A stretch of 64,000 nt of DNA, taken from positions 840,930-904,929 of the forward strand of contig NZ_FBYA01000001.1 of the NCBI RefSeq assembly GCF_001517545.1, in the 5' to 3' direction. The notes below the pieces were generated by a model, which was not told where the DNA came from, did not search any database, and was given only the letters and a program-made list of their open reading frames with translations. Below are positions 25,638-35,678 of the stretch, piece after piece. The DNA is from Limnohabitans sp. Rim47 (GTDB taxonomy: Bacteria; Pseudomonadota; Gammaproteobacteria; Burkholderiales; Burkholderiaceae_C). The first letter of the stretch is position 1, and each line of letters starts with the position of its first letter. Position numbers and translations under genes: made by a program.

Positions 25638-26192
25638 TCAGTGCTTGTAAACCTGTTGCGGCAGCAAGCTGGCGTCAGCCCTTTCGTCTTGGCGATTCTC
25701 TGGCTCCTGTTTCGATAAGCCCCAATCTGCGTTCGCCACGCACTGTCTAATCAAATGGATCATGCCGTGAACCAGTGACGCTTGTAAGTTGAGCTGGCAA
25801 GACTGGGTTGCAGTGTCCATTTTTTTCTGAAAAATGACCTGCAAATTGCCGTTAGTCTGCAGACTCAGTTGCGCGTCGGTGACCAAAAAAGGCTCTTCAC
25901 CCAGAGGCAATTGTTGGGGCACTGCCGCATAGGGAGTGGCAAAGTCAGCAGTTTGCAAAAAAGCATTGCGTTTCAGTTCCGTCAACAGTTGTTGCGATGA
26001 CGCATCGGTTGCGGCCAATCCGGGTTGAGCGGCTTCGAGGCGGGCAACAGAGTGGTCCATGGCTGGAAGCAGGCGTAAAGCCATTCGGCGGGTCAGCCAG
26101 AACCGGAACTCCAGACCGTCTTGGGTGTTCACTCGGAGCAAGAGCCGATCTTGGCGTTCGTCGTGGCTAACGGACAACTGGTGAATGTTCAT
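25638..26192 (-). CDS. Uncharacterised conserved protein
   Basis: A 184-residue protein that I do not recognise by function. The N-terminal 50 residues (MNIHQLSVSHDERQDRLLLR, then EFRFWLTRRMALRLLPAMD) look like a conserved beta-strand domain that I believe recurs in Burkholderiales hypothetical proteins. No signal peptide or membrane helix is visible. A Gln/Ala-rich middle is followed by an amphipathic helix (LVHGMIHLIRQCV) and a charged, disordered C-terminus. It is convergent with moaE and divergent from clpB, sharing an 86-bp promoter region that holds a heat-shock-like promoter pointing at clpB. Confidence 0.72.
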   Translation of the reverse strand: MNIHQLSVSHDERQDRLLLRVNTQDGLEFRFWLTRRMALRLLPAMDHSVARLEAAQPGLAATDASSQQLLTELKRNAFLQTADFATPYAAVPQQLPLGEEPFLVTDAQLSLQTNGNLQVIFQKKMDTATQSCQLNLQASLVHGMIHLIRQCVANADWGLSKQEPENRQDERADASLLPQQVYKH

Positions 26193-26229
26193 TCTTTGAT
26201 TTTAGGCAACACGGCAATGCCCTCCAAGC

Positions 26230-26257
26230 CTTGAAAATGGGCAATGATGCCCAAAAT
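26230..26257 (+). promoter_or_regulatory. Candidate sigma32 (RpoH) promoter of clpB
   Basis: CTTGAA at 26230-26235 matches the sigma32 -35 consensus perfectly; GCCCAAAAT at 26249-26257, 13 bp downstream, resembles the CCCCATNT -10. It would start transcription near 26264, 15 bases before the clpB ATG. Heat-shock control of clpB is established in proteobacteria. Confidence 0.7.
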
Positions 26258-26278
26258 AAAGGTCACTGGAGAATTTTC

Positions 26279-28885
<2,607 letters not shown>

Positions 28886-28900
28886 ACACAACGTGATGTA

Positions 28901-28931
28901 CCCAAGGGGCCCAAGGGCCCCTTTGGTTTTT
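28901..28931 (+). terminator. Intrinsic terminator of clpB
   Basis: A GC-rich stem AAGGGGCC/GGCCCCTT with a tight loop, then TTGG and a T run, 15 bp after the clpB stop. Confidence 0.85.
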
Positions 28932-29010
28932 CAAAGCTAAACTGTGGTCAGGACAGTTGGGTGAATGCGTTCATTTTCGGAACTTGCGTACCGCTGCATC
29001 CGCCTTGAAT

Positions 29011-30240
29011 ATGACGCATATGCCATTGAGTTCTTCCGCTGTAGTTGCTGCTCCGTGGCGGGACGATGCCAAGGTGATGGGACTGGTTGGCATGGCCCAT
29101 GCCAGCTCCCACTTTTCGCATCTCCTTTTGCCTTTGATGTTTCCTGTGTTCATGCAGGATTTTGGCTGGAGTTTTTCGGAACTCGGACTTCTGAGTAGCT
29201 TGTTTTTTGTGGTGTCCGGCACAGGTCAAGCCTGTGCGGGTTTTGTGGTGGACCGGGTGGGCGCAAGACCCGTGCTGTTCATGTCGCAGATGTTGTTCAT
29301 GGCCGCGTGTTTGCTGGCTTTTACGGCGGACAGCTATGTCACGTTGATGGCTGTGGCCGTTTTGGCTGGTTTGGGCAATGCACCGTTTCACCCCGTCGAT
29401 TTCACCATCCTGAACCAACGCGTTTCTAACGCAAGGCTGGGTTATGCCTTCAGTGTTCACGGCTTGACGGGCAATTTAGGCTGGGCTGTTGCCCCGGCAT
29501 TTTTCACCCTGACCACGGCCCTGTGGGATTGGCGGCATGCTTTTTTGGCCGCAGCCTGTGTGTATGCCGTGGTCTTGGCCGTATTGGTCTGGAACAGGGC
29601 GCATTTGCTGACCACAACGGCCCAACATTCAGCCAGTGCGGATGTGGTCCCCAGTGATTTGGCGTTCATGCGCTTGCCTGTGGTGTGGTGGTGTTTTGGC
29701 TTCTTTTTGCTGTCCACGGTCACCTTGGCGGTGGTGCAGAATTTTTCGGTTCCTATTTTGAAAGAACTTCACGGTGTAAGCCTTGAAGTGGCCTCCATGA
29801 CCCTGACCGCCTACATGCTGTTTGGTGCTTTGGGCATGTTGGTGGGTGGTTTTGTCGCCGCACGATTTCCGGCCATGAGCGATCGTGTGGTGGCTGTCTG
29901 CATGAGCAGCGCCGCCATCTTGATGGCTTTGTGCGCCAGCGGTTTGTTTGGACATATCGGAACGCTGTGGGTTTTAGCGATGACCGGATTTGCGGTCGGC
30001 GTCGGTGGTCCGAGCCGCGATTTGATGATCAAAAAAGCGACGCCCAAAGGCGCGACCGGCCGGGTTTATGGCTTGGTTTACTCTGGCCTGGATGTGGGGT
30101 TTGCGCTTTCTCCACTTGTGTTTGGATTCTTCATGGACAGGGGTTGGTACAGCGCGACATTGCTGGGTGCCGCATTTGTGCTTTTGCTAAGCGTTGTGGC
30201 CGCCCTCGGGGTCGGACGTCGCACCTCAGTGCCGGGCTGA
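29011..30240 (+). CDS. MFS transporter
   Basis: A protein of about 409 residues with 12 hydrophobic segments. The first conserved loop reads DRVGARPVLF, the MFS signature; GLGNAPFHPVDFTILNQRV and HGLTGNLGWAVAP in helices 4-5 resemble fosmidomycin-resistance/oxalate-formate-like families. The ATG at 29011 is tentative because no Shine-Dalgarno sequence is visible and the frame is open to 28957. It precedes a thiamine-diphosphate enzyme by 66 bp on the same strand, so uptake or export of that enzyme's substrate is possible but unproven. Confidence 0.82.
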   Translation: MTHMPLSSSAVVAAPWRDDAKVMGLVGMAHASSHFSHLLLPLMFPVFMQDFGWSFSELGLLSSLFFVVSGTGQACAGFVVDRVGARPVLFMSQMLFMAACLLAFTADSYVTLMAVAVLAGLGNAPFHPVDFTILNQRVSNARLGYAFSVHGLTGNLGWAVAPAFFTLTTALWDWRHAFLAAACVYAVVLAVLVWNRAHLLTTTAQHSASADVVPSDLAFMRLPVVWWCFGFFLLSTVTLAVVQNFSVPILKELHGVSLEVASMTLTAYMLFGALGMLVGGFVAARFPAMSDRVVAVCMSSAAILMALCASGLFGHIGTLWVLAMTGFAVGVGGPSRDLMIKKATPKGATGRVYGLVYSGLDVGFALSPLVFGFFMDRGWYSATLLGAAFVLLLSVVAALGVGRRTSVPG

Positions 30241-30306
30241 TTCTGATTTGAGCTCAACCCAACGACGGTGACAGCACCATCCTGATGGCTTGTGCACAAT
30301 GCGCAC

Positions 30307-32007
30307 ATGAAGACAAAAATAGCTGGCCACTTGCTCGTTGAATGCCTCCTGGCCCAAGGTGTTACCCATGCGTTTGGTGTCCCCGGTGAAAGCTACCTCG
30401 CTGTGCTGGACGGCTTTCACTTGCACAGCGATGCCATCCGTTTTGTGACGTGCCGGCAAGAGGGCGGTGCTGCATTTATGGCCGAAGCACAGGGCAAACT
30501 CACGGGTCGTCCCGGCATTTGCTTTGTGACGCGAGGGCCTGGCGCGACCAACGCCTCGATTGGTGTGCACACGGCGTTTCAAGACTCCACACCCATGGTG
30601 CTTTTTGTGGGGGATGTGGCCAGTGACACGCGCGATCGCGAAGCCTTTCAGGAAATGGATTACACCCATTTTTTTGGACCATCTACCAAAGGCATGGCCA
30701 AGCGGGTCGAACGCGTTGACGACCCCGAGCGCTTGCCCGAATACATTGCACGCGCTTTTGCCACGGCCATGAACGGTCGTCCTGGCCCCGTGGTGTTGGT
30801 ATTGCCTGAAGACATGTTGACCCAGCCGGTCCAAAAGGCGCAGGCTTTGCCACGGGTTGAACCTGTGCAAGCCTGGAGCGATCCCGGCGCTTTGCGTGAC
30901 TTGCGAAACCTGTTGCTGGCCGCCCAAAAGCCATTGGTCATTTGTGGTGGGGGCGGTTGGACGGTACAAGCCGCGCAGGCCTTGCAGCGTTTTGCCGAAA
31001 ACTGGCAACTGCCTGTGGCCAATGCCTTCCGATTTCAGGACACCTTTGACAACCACCACGCCCAATATGCCGGCGATGTGGGCATAGGCATCAGCCCGGC
31101 TTTGGCCCAATGTGTGCGCGAGTCCGACCTGGTTGTGGCCATTGGCCCCCGTTTGGGCGAAATGACCACCGGAGGCTACACCATGCTGCAAGCCCCAAAG
31201 ACAGCGCAAAAGCTGGTTCACATTCACGGCAGCGCCGAAGAGTTGAACCGTGTTTACCAAGCCGACTTGGCCATCCTCTCCACCATGAACGCGGCAGCAC
31301 GCAGCCTAGAAGTGTTGGCCGCCCCCCCAGAGTTGACCTGGAGTGATTGGACCAAACAGGCGCATCAAGGCTATCTTGACAATCTGAAGCCACAAACCTT
31401 GCCCGGCGATGTGGACATGCCCGAGATCGTGGCCATGCTGCAAAAGCATTTGCCTGTGGATTCGGTGGTCACCAACGGTGCGGGTAATTTTGCGAGTTGG
31501 ATGCACCGCTTTTTCAAACACCATGGTTTGGTCAAAGGCCACAAGACCCAATTGGCTCCCACTGTGGGTGCCATGGGCTATGGGGTCCCGGCAGGGATTG
31601 CAGCCAATATATTGACTGGGCGTGTGGCGTTCACCATCGCTGGGGATGGTGATTTTTTAATGAATGGACAAGAACTGGCGACCGCTGTTCAGCACGGCGC
31701 CAAAAGCATCATCCTCGTTTTGAACAACGGCATGTACGGCACCATCCGCATGCACCAAGAGCGTGAGTACCCCACACACGTCACGGGCTCACAGCTGAAG
31801 AATCCAGATTTCACGGCCTTGGCACAAGCTTATGGCTATGTGGGGGTCCGCATGCACAAAACAGACCAATTTGAAGCGCTGTTGTTGGCAGCCTTGGCCC
31901 GCCCCGAGGGGACCTTGATCGAGGTCTTGCTCGATCCTGAAGTCATCACCACCCGAGGCACCTTGCAAGCCATCACCCAGTCGGCACTGGCCAAGCAAAA
32001 GGTTTGA
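30307..32007 (+). CDS. Thiamine-diphosphate-dependent enzyme, acetolactate-synthase-like
   Basis: A 566-residue ThDP enzyme of the AHAS/oxalyl-CoA decarboxylase/sulfoacetaldehyde acetyltransferase superfamily. N-terminal PYR domain: FGVPGESYLAVLDG and the catalytic glutamate in CRQEGGAAFMAEA, then VTRGPGATNASIGVHTAFQD. The central domain has the usual Rossmann-like fold, and the C-terminal PP domain has the GDGDF...NN ThDP/Mg motif (about residues 445-475). No ilvH-type regulatory subunit is adjacent, so it is probably not the biosynthetic acetolactate synthase. Reaction and substrate cannot be fixed from sequence. It ends in a shared bidirectional terminator. Confidence 0.85.
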   Translation: MKTKIAGHLLVECLLAQGVTHAFGVPGESYLAVLDGFHLHSDAIRFVTCRQEGGAAFMAEAQGKLTGRPGICFVTRGPGATNASIGVHTAFQDSTPMVLFVGDVASDTRDREAFQEMDYTHFFGPSTKGMAKRVERVDDPERLPEYIARAFATAMNGRPGPVVLVLPEDMLTQPVQKAQALPRVEPVQAWSDPGALRDLRNLLLAAQKPLVICGGGGWTVQAAQALQRFAENWQLPVANAFRFQDTFDNHHAQYAGDVGIGISPALAQCVRESDLVVAIGPRLGEMTTGGYTMLQAPKTAQKLVHIHGSAEELNRVYQADLAILSTMNAAARSLEVLAAPPELTWSDWTKQAHQGYLDNLKPQTLPGDVDMPEIVAMLQKHLPVDSVVTNGAGNFASWMHRFFKHHGLVKGHKTQLAPTVGAMGYGVPAGIAANILTGRVAFTIAGDGDFLMNGQELATAVQHGAKSIILVLNNGMYGTIRMHQEREYPTHVTGSQLKNPDFTALAQAYGYVGVRMHKTDQFEALLLAALARPEGTLIEVLLDPEVITTRGTLQAITQSALAKQKV

Positions 32008-32051
32008 TCTGTCGGTTTAACCCTCACAGCTGCGTGCTGCATTGAGGCCAT

Positions 32052-32080
32052 AAAAAAACCCGCCGAAGCGGGTTTTTTAT
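32052..32080. terminator. Bidirectional intrinsic terminator
   Basis: A perfect 11-bp stem AAAAAACCCGC/GCGGGTTTTTT with CGAA loop lies between the convergent ThDP enzyme and SWIB genes and has A/T tracts on both sides, so it can stop both. Confidence 0.92.
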
Positions 32081-32095
32081 TCGGTGGCATCTGAA

Positions 32096-32497
32096 TTACT
32101 TCAGGTGCTTGCCGATCAAGCCAGCCATTTCGAACATGGTGACTTGCGCCTTGCCAAACACGGCCTTGAGCTTGTCGTCGGCGTTGATCGCACGGCGGTT
32201 AACGCTGTCTTGCAGGTTGTGTTTCTTGATGTAAACCCACATCTTGCTGACCACTTCGGTGCGTGGCAGTGGGGTTGCACCCACAACAGCAGCCAAAGCA
32301 GCGCTTGGTGTCAACGCCTTCATGAAGGCTGGGTTGGGCGTACGCTTTTTAGCAGGAGCAGCCTTTTTGGCTGGTGCTTTTGCCGCTACTTTTTTAGCGG
32401 GCGCTGCAGCTTTTGTCGCTGGAGCAGTTTTCTTGGCCGGTGCTGCTTTTTTAGCGGGTGCAGCTTTTGTTGCCGGGGTTTTTTTCGCAGTTGCCAT
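32096..32497 (-). CDS. SWIB/MDM2 domain protein with histone-H1-like tail
   Basis: A 133-residue protein in two parts. Residues 1-52 are a Lys/Ala/Pro-rich tail built from repeats such as AAPAKKAAPAKK, resembling eukaryotic histone H1 and bacterial AlgP/HctB-type tails. Residues 53-133 are a SWIB domain (FMKALTPSAALAAVVG, RTEVVSKMWVYIKKHNLQD, INADDKLKAVFGK, VTMFEMAGLIGKHL), a fold known from chromatin-remodelling complexes and also found in chlamydiae and many betaproteobacteria. A DNA-associated role is likely but unproven. ATG 32497 has AAAGGAA upstream; a longer frame to 32590 is not SWIB-like. Confidence 0.9.
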   Translation of the reverse strand: MATAKKTPATKAAPAKKAAPAKKTAPATKAAAPAKKVAAKAPAKKAAPAKKRTPNPAFMKALTPSAALAAVVGATPLPRTEVVSKMWVYIKKHNLQDSVNRRAINADDKLKAVFGKAQVTMFEMAGLIGKHLK

Positions 32498-33070
32498 GAT
32501 GAAATTCCTTTGATCGGAAGTGGGTTCGTCGCTGAGTAACAGTTTGTTTGCAGCTGACTGCATGCTACTGGAGAAACAGGCAGTTTCCAAGCTGAATCAT
32601 CATTTTTCTGTAAGGGTTGTTCCTGATTTTCTGAGGCAACGATTCATTTTTTCAGGCAGACACCTCAAATTGCACCTTCTCAGTGCGCAGGCGTCGCACC
32701 AGATTGTTGATTTTCCATTGTGCTGACGATTGCTGTGGAGTTTTTTGGGCAGGTGCTGCCTCTCTACGGCGGTCGCGTTTGAAGGATGTGACCTTGGCTC
32801 AAGATCTGCCTGTTTCATCCGGTGTTTTTGCTTTTCATAATTTGAAATACTGTGATGCTGCAGTGCCGCAAATTTTCTCAATATGGAAAACTATAAATCA
32901 CATCGTAAAATAACATTCATAAGTCATTGATTTTATTGAAATAAAAATATGTCTTGTATAAGACATAAGAATTGAAATTAGTCTTGTACAAGAGTTAAGA
33001 TTGCAATAACGACGAAGCAGAATCCGCTGCCTAAATCGCCCGATTTCAACTTGACTTCAGGAGTCCTACC
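32498..33070. other. 573-bp non-coding region between SWIB and aceA
   Basis: The longest stretch without a gene. The left part holds the 5' leader and promoter of the SWIB gene. The middle has only short frames without ribosome-binding sites or similarity. From about 32870 to 33005 it becomes markedly AT-rich and carries two palindromes (see 32949-32993) before the aceA leader. I see no tRNA, repeat array or terminator in it. Confidence 0.7.
32949..32993 (+). promoter_or_regulatory. Tandem palindromic operators upstream of aceA
   Basis: GTCTTGTATAAGAC (32951-32964, near-perfect, extended by AT/AT to 18 bp) and TCTTGTACAAGA (32982-32993, perfect 12-bp palindrome) share the half-site TCTTGT. 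Their centres are 30 bp apart, about three helical turns, on the same face. They lie 78-120 bp before the aceA start and probably bind a dimeric repressor or activator of the glyoxylate shunt. The regulator is not in this window. Confidence 0.6.
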
Positions 33071-34402
33071 ATGCCAGCCAACCTCACTCAACAACTGAGC
33101 CGTGAACAGCAAATTGCCGCCCTCGAAAAAGACTGGGCGACCAACCCGCGCTGGAAAGGCGTCAAGCGCGGTTACTCCGCTGCGGACGTGGTGCGTCTGC
33201 GTGGCAGCATGCCCATTGAGCACACGCTAGCCAAGCGCGGCGCAGAAAAACTGTGGGAGAAAATCAACGGCGGTGCCAAAAAAGGTTACGTCAATGCTTT
33301 CGGCGCGATCAGCGCGGGTCAAGCCATGCAGCAAGCCAAGGCCGGCCTCGAAGCCGTGTACCTGTCCGGATGGCAAGTGGCTGCCGACGGCAATACGTCT
33401 GAAACCATGTACCCCGACCAGTCGCTGTATGCGTATGACTCGGTGCCCACCATGGTTCGCCGCATCAACAACACCTTCAAGCGCGCAGACGAAATTCAGT
33501 GGGGCCGTGGCATCGAACCTGGCAGCAAAGAGTTCATCGACTATTTCTTGCCGATCGTCGCCGATGCAGAAGCCGGTTTCGGTGGTGTGCTGAACGCTTT
33601 CGAATTGATGAAGAACATGATTGCCTCCGGCGCAGCTGGCGTGCACTTTGAAGACCAATTGGCTGCCGTCAAGAAGTGTGGCCACATGGGTGGCAAGGTC
33701 TTGGTGCCCACACAAGAAGCCTGCGAGAAATTGATCTCTGCCCGTTTTGCAGCCGACGTCATGGGCGTGTCGACCATCGTGTTGGCCCGTACCGATGCAG
33801 AAGCAGCCAACTTGATCACGTCGGACCATGATGCCAACGACAAACCTTTCTTGACCGGTGAGCGCACACAAGAAGGCTTCTACCGCGTCAAGAACGGCCT
33901 GGAGCAAGCCATCAGCCGTGGCGTTGCATACGCGCCTTATGCCGACTTGGTTTGGTGCGAAACCGGTGTGCCTGACATCGGCTTTGCCCGCGAATTCGCT
34001 CAAGCCGTGCATGCCGCATGCCCTGGCAAGTTGCTGTCCTACAACTGCTCGCCATCGTTCAACTGGAAGAAAAACCTCAACGATAGCCAAATCGCTTCTT
34101 TCCAAGACGACCTGTCGGCATTGGGCTACAAGTACCAGTTCATCACGCTGGCCGGTATCCATATCAACTGGTTCAACACCTTCCAGTTCGCCCACGCTTA
34201 CGCCCGCGGCGAAGGCATGAAGCACTACACCGAAATGGTGCAAGAGCCTGAATTCGCAGCCCGCGACAAGGGTTACACCTTTGTGTCGCACCAGCAAGAA
34301 GTCGGAGCTGGCTACTTCGACGACGTGACCACTGTGATCCAAGGCGGTTCGTCTTCCGTCAAAGCCCTGACTGGTTCGACCGAAGAAGAGCAGTTCCACT
34401 GA
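33071..34402 (+). CDS. aceA: Isocitrate lyase
   Basis: A 443-residue enzyme that splits isocitrate into glyoxylate and succinate, the first step of the glyoxylate shunt. The active-site motif KKCGHMGGK has the catalytic Cys at 203; the metal-binding region ADAEAGFGGVLNAFELM and the C-terminal YNCSPSFNWKKNL are also present. The ATG has a GGAG ribosome-binding site. Malate synthase is not adjacent. Together with the 2-hydroxyacid dehydrogenase and malonate cluster it points to growth on acetate-level substrates. The upstream region has paired operators. Confidence 0.97.
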   Translation: MPANLTQQLSREQQIAALEKDWATNPRWKGVKRGYSAADVVRLRGSMPIEHTLAKRGAEKLWEKINGGAKKGYVNAFGAISAGQAMQQAKAGLEAVYLSGWQVAADGNTSETMYPDQSLYAYDSVPTMVRRINNTFKRADEIQWGRGIEPGSKEFIDYFLPIVADAEAGFGGVLNAFELMKNMIASGAAGVHFEDQLAAVKKCGHMGGKVLVPTQEACEKLISARFAADVMGVSTIVLARTDAEAANLITSDHDANDKPFLTGERTQEGFYRVKNGLEQAISRGVAYAPYADLVWCETGVPDIGFAREFAQAVHAACPGKLLSYNCSPSFNWKKNLNDSQIASFQDDLSALGYKYQFITLAGIHINWFNTFQFAHAYARGEGMKHYTEMVQEPEFAARDKGYTFVSHQQEVGAGYFDDVTTVIQGGSSSVKALTGSTEEEQFH

Positions 34403-34447
34403 TCTAATGAATTGACGAGCGTCTGAAAGGGCGCTTGCTTTAACAAG

Positions 34448-34479
34448 CCATCTGATGCGCCGGTGTCAGGTGGTTTTTT
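34448..34479 (+). terminator. Intrinsic terminator of aceA
   Basis: CCATCTGA pairs with TCAGGTGG (one G-T wobble) across a 10-base loop and is followed by six Ts, 45 bp past the aceA stop. Confidence 0.72.
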
Positions 34480-34657
34480 GCTTTTTACCGTGAGGTGGAG
34501 GCAGGAGAGGGGTTCGTTCGTTCGAGTCCGTCTGCATTTGGGGCTGCGAGAATTGGTTGAATGGCCGAACAGGGGCTTATTTCAGCGCCAATCTGTCCAT
34601 TGCAATTATTTCATTTTTCGTTTTGATATAGTTTTCAGATCGTTGGGGGTTGTCATT

Positions 34658-35485
34658 GTGAAAATCACACTTTTTGAAATTTCCCTGGTTTTATCAATGG
34701 CGCTGATGTGCGGCGTCTCTTGGGGCCAGAGTTGCACAGAACTGCCTGCCGAAAAAACAGTGTCGGATCAAAAAGACGGGTGTCTGGCCTTGGTGCCCGT
34801 GGGAACACCTCTTGCTGCGGCCAAAACTTTGGTTGTCATGCTGCATGGCGATGGTCAAGGGCAGTTGGGGCAAAGACAAATTGACCGCTGGACCGCCATC
34901 GGGCGCAGCTTGTCGGCACCCGATCGGAATGTGTTCTTCATGATCCGCCCGGGTTACCAGTCGCCTGCAGGCAACTCGAGCGGTTGGGCCAACCCCAAGG
35001 ACGATGATTACACGGCAGAGAACATGGCGCGAGTCGCGGGTGCCTTGACGGCATTGAAGGCCACTTACAAATCCGAGAAGTTGATTCTGGTGGGTCATTC
35101 GGGAGGTGCGGCCACGTCGGCGTTGGTCTTGGGCAAACACCCGGCCGTTGCCGATGCGGCTTTGCTGCTGAGTTGTCCGTGCGATGTACCGCCTTGGCGC
35201 GATCACAGAAATGCGCAACGCGGACGGGGAGGCCCTTGGGCCAACAGTCTGAATCCGTTGCAATTCATTTCGGGCATACTTGCAGGTACACCGGTGGTGG
35301 CGGTCACAGGCTCCCAGGACGACAACACACTTCCGGAATTTGCCCGCCGATGGGTGGAACAAGCCGCCGCAAAGGGCGTCAAGTCCCGCTATGAAAATGC
35401 CGCCGGTCTCAATCATTCCAGCATTCAGCAGTGGCCCGACATTCATCACAAAGTCAGTGAGTTGGTCAAAGACCTGTACCCATGA
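34658..35485 (+). CDS. Secreted alpha/beta hydrolase (esterase/depolymerase-like)
   Basis: A 275-residue protein from a GTG start with GGGGG upstream. The first 23 residues form a Sec signal peptide ending near SWGQS. The alpha/beta-hydrolase triad is visible: nucleophile Ser148 in GHSGG, an acid in GSQDDNTLP and His in AGLNHSS. VVMLHGDGQGQ supplies the oxyanion region. Cysteines at the N-terminus (SCTELPA...GCLALVP) may form a disulfide. It is probably a periplasmic or extracellular esterase; polyhydroxyalkanoate-depolymerase relatives are similar in shape but the substrate is unknown. An in-frame extension to 34463 overlaps the aceA terminator and was rejected. Confidence 0.8.
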   Translation: MKITLFEISLVLSMALMCGVSWGQSCTELPAEKTVSDQKDGCLALVPVGTPLAAAKTLVVMLHGDGQGQLGQRQIDRWTAIGRSLSAPDRNVFFMIRPGYQSPAGNSSGWANPKDDDYTAENMARVAGALTALKATYKSEKLILVGHSGGAATSALVLGKHPAVADAALLLSCPCDVPPWRDHRNAQRGRGGPWANSLNPLQFISGILAGTPVVAVTGSQDDNTLPEFARRWVEQAAAKGVKSRYENAAGLNHSSIQQWPDIHHKVSELVKDLYP

Positions 35486-35640
35486 CGCTGCACTTGACGT
35501 GTGGCTTGGCCGCAGGGCATGGTTCATGGGCCTGACCGTTGACCCCGCTCCGGCATTGGCTGGCCAGTCTCGCCGGCCATTTGCAAAGTGAGTGGTGAGG
35601 GCGGCGTAAAATCTGCTTTCAGCGTTTAGATGTTTTCTTC

Positions 35641-35666
35641 AAGCGCGGCCGTTGCCGCGCTTTTTT
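35641..35666 (+). terminator. Intrinsic terminator/attenuator in the thrS leader
   Basis: A perfect 9-bp GC-rich stem AAGCGCGGC/GCCGCGCTT with CGTT loop and a six-T tail ends only 12 bp before the thrS ATG. A -10-like TAAAAT at 35607-35612 lies just upstream, so a transcript started there would have to pass this hairpin to reach thrS. It may end the upstream unit, produce a short RNA, or attenuate thrS. Confidence 0.78.
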
Positions 35667-35678
35667 ACTTGCACACAC

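Noticed and set aside
32600..32913. Short open frames (93 and 76 codons) in the SWIB-aceA gap
   Set aside because: No ribosome-binding site, no recognisable composition or motif, and AT-rich regulatory sequence overlaps them.
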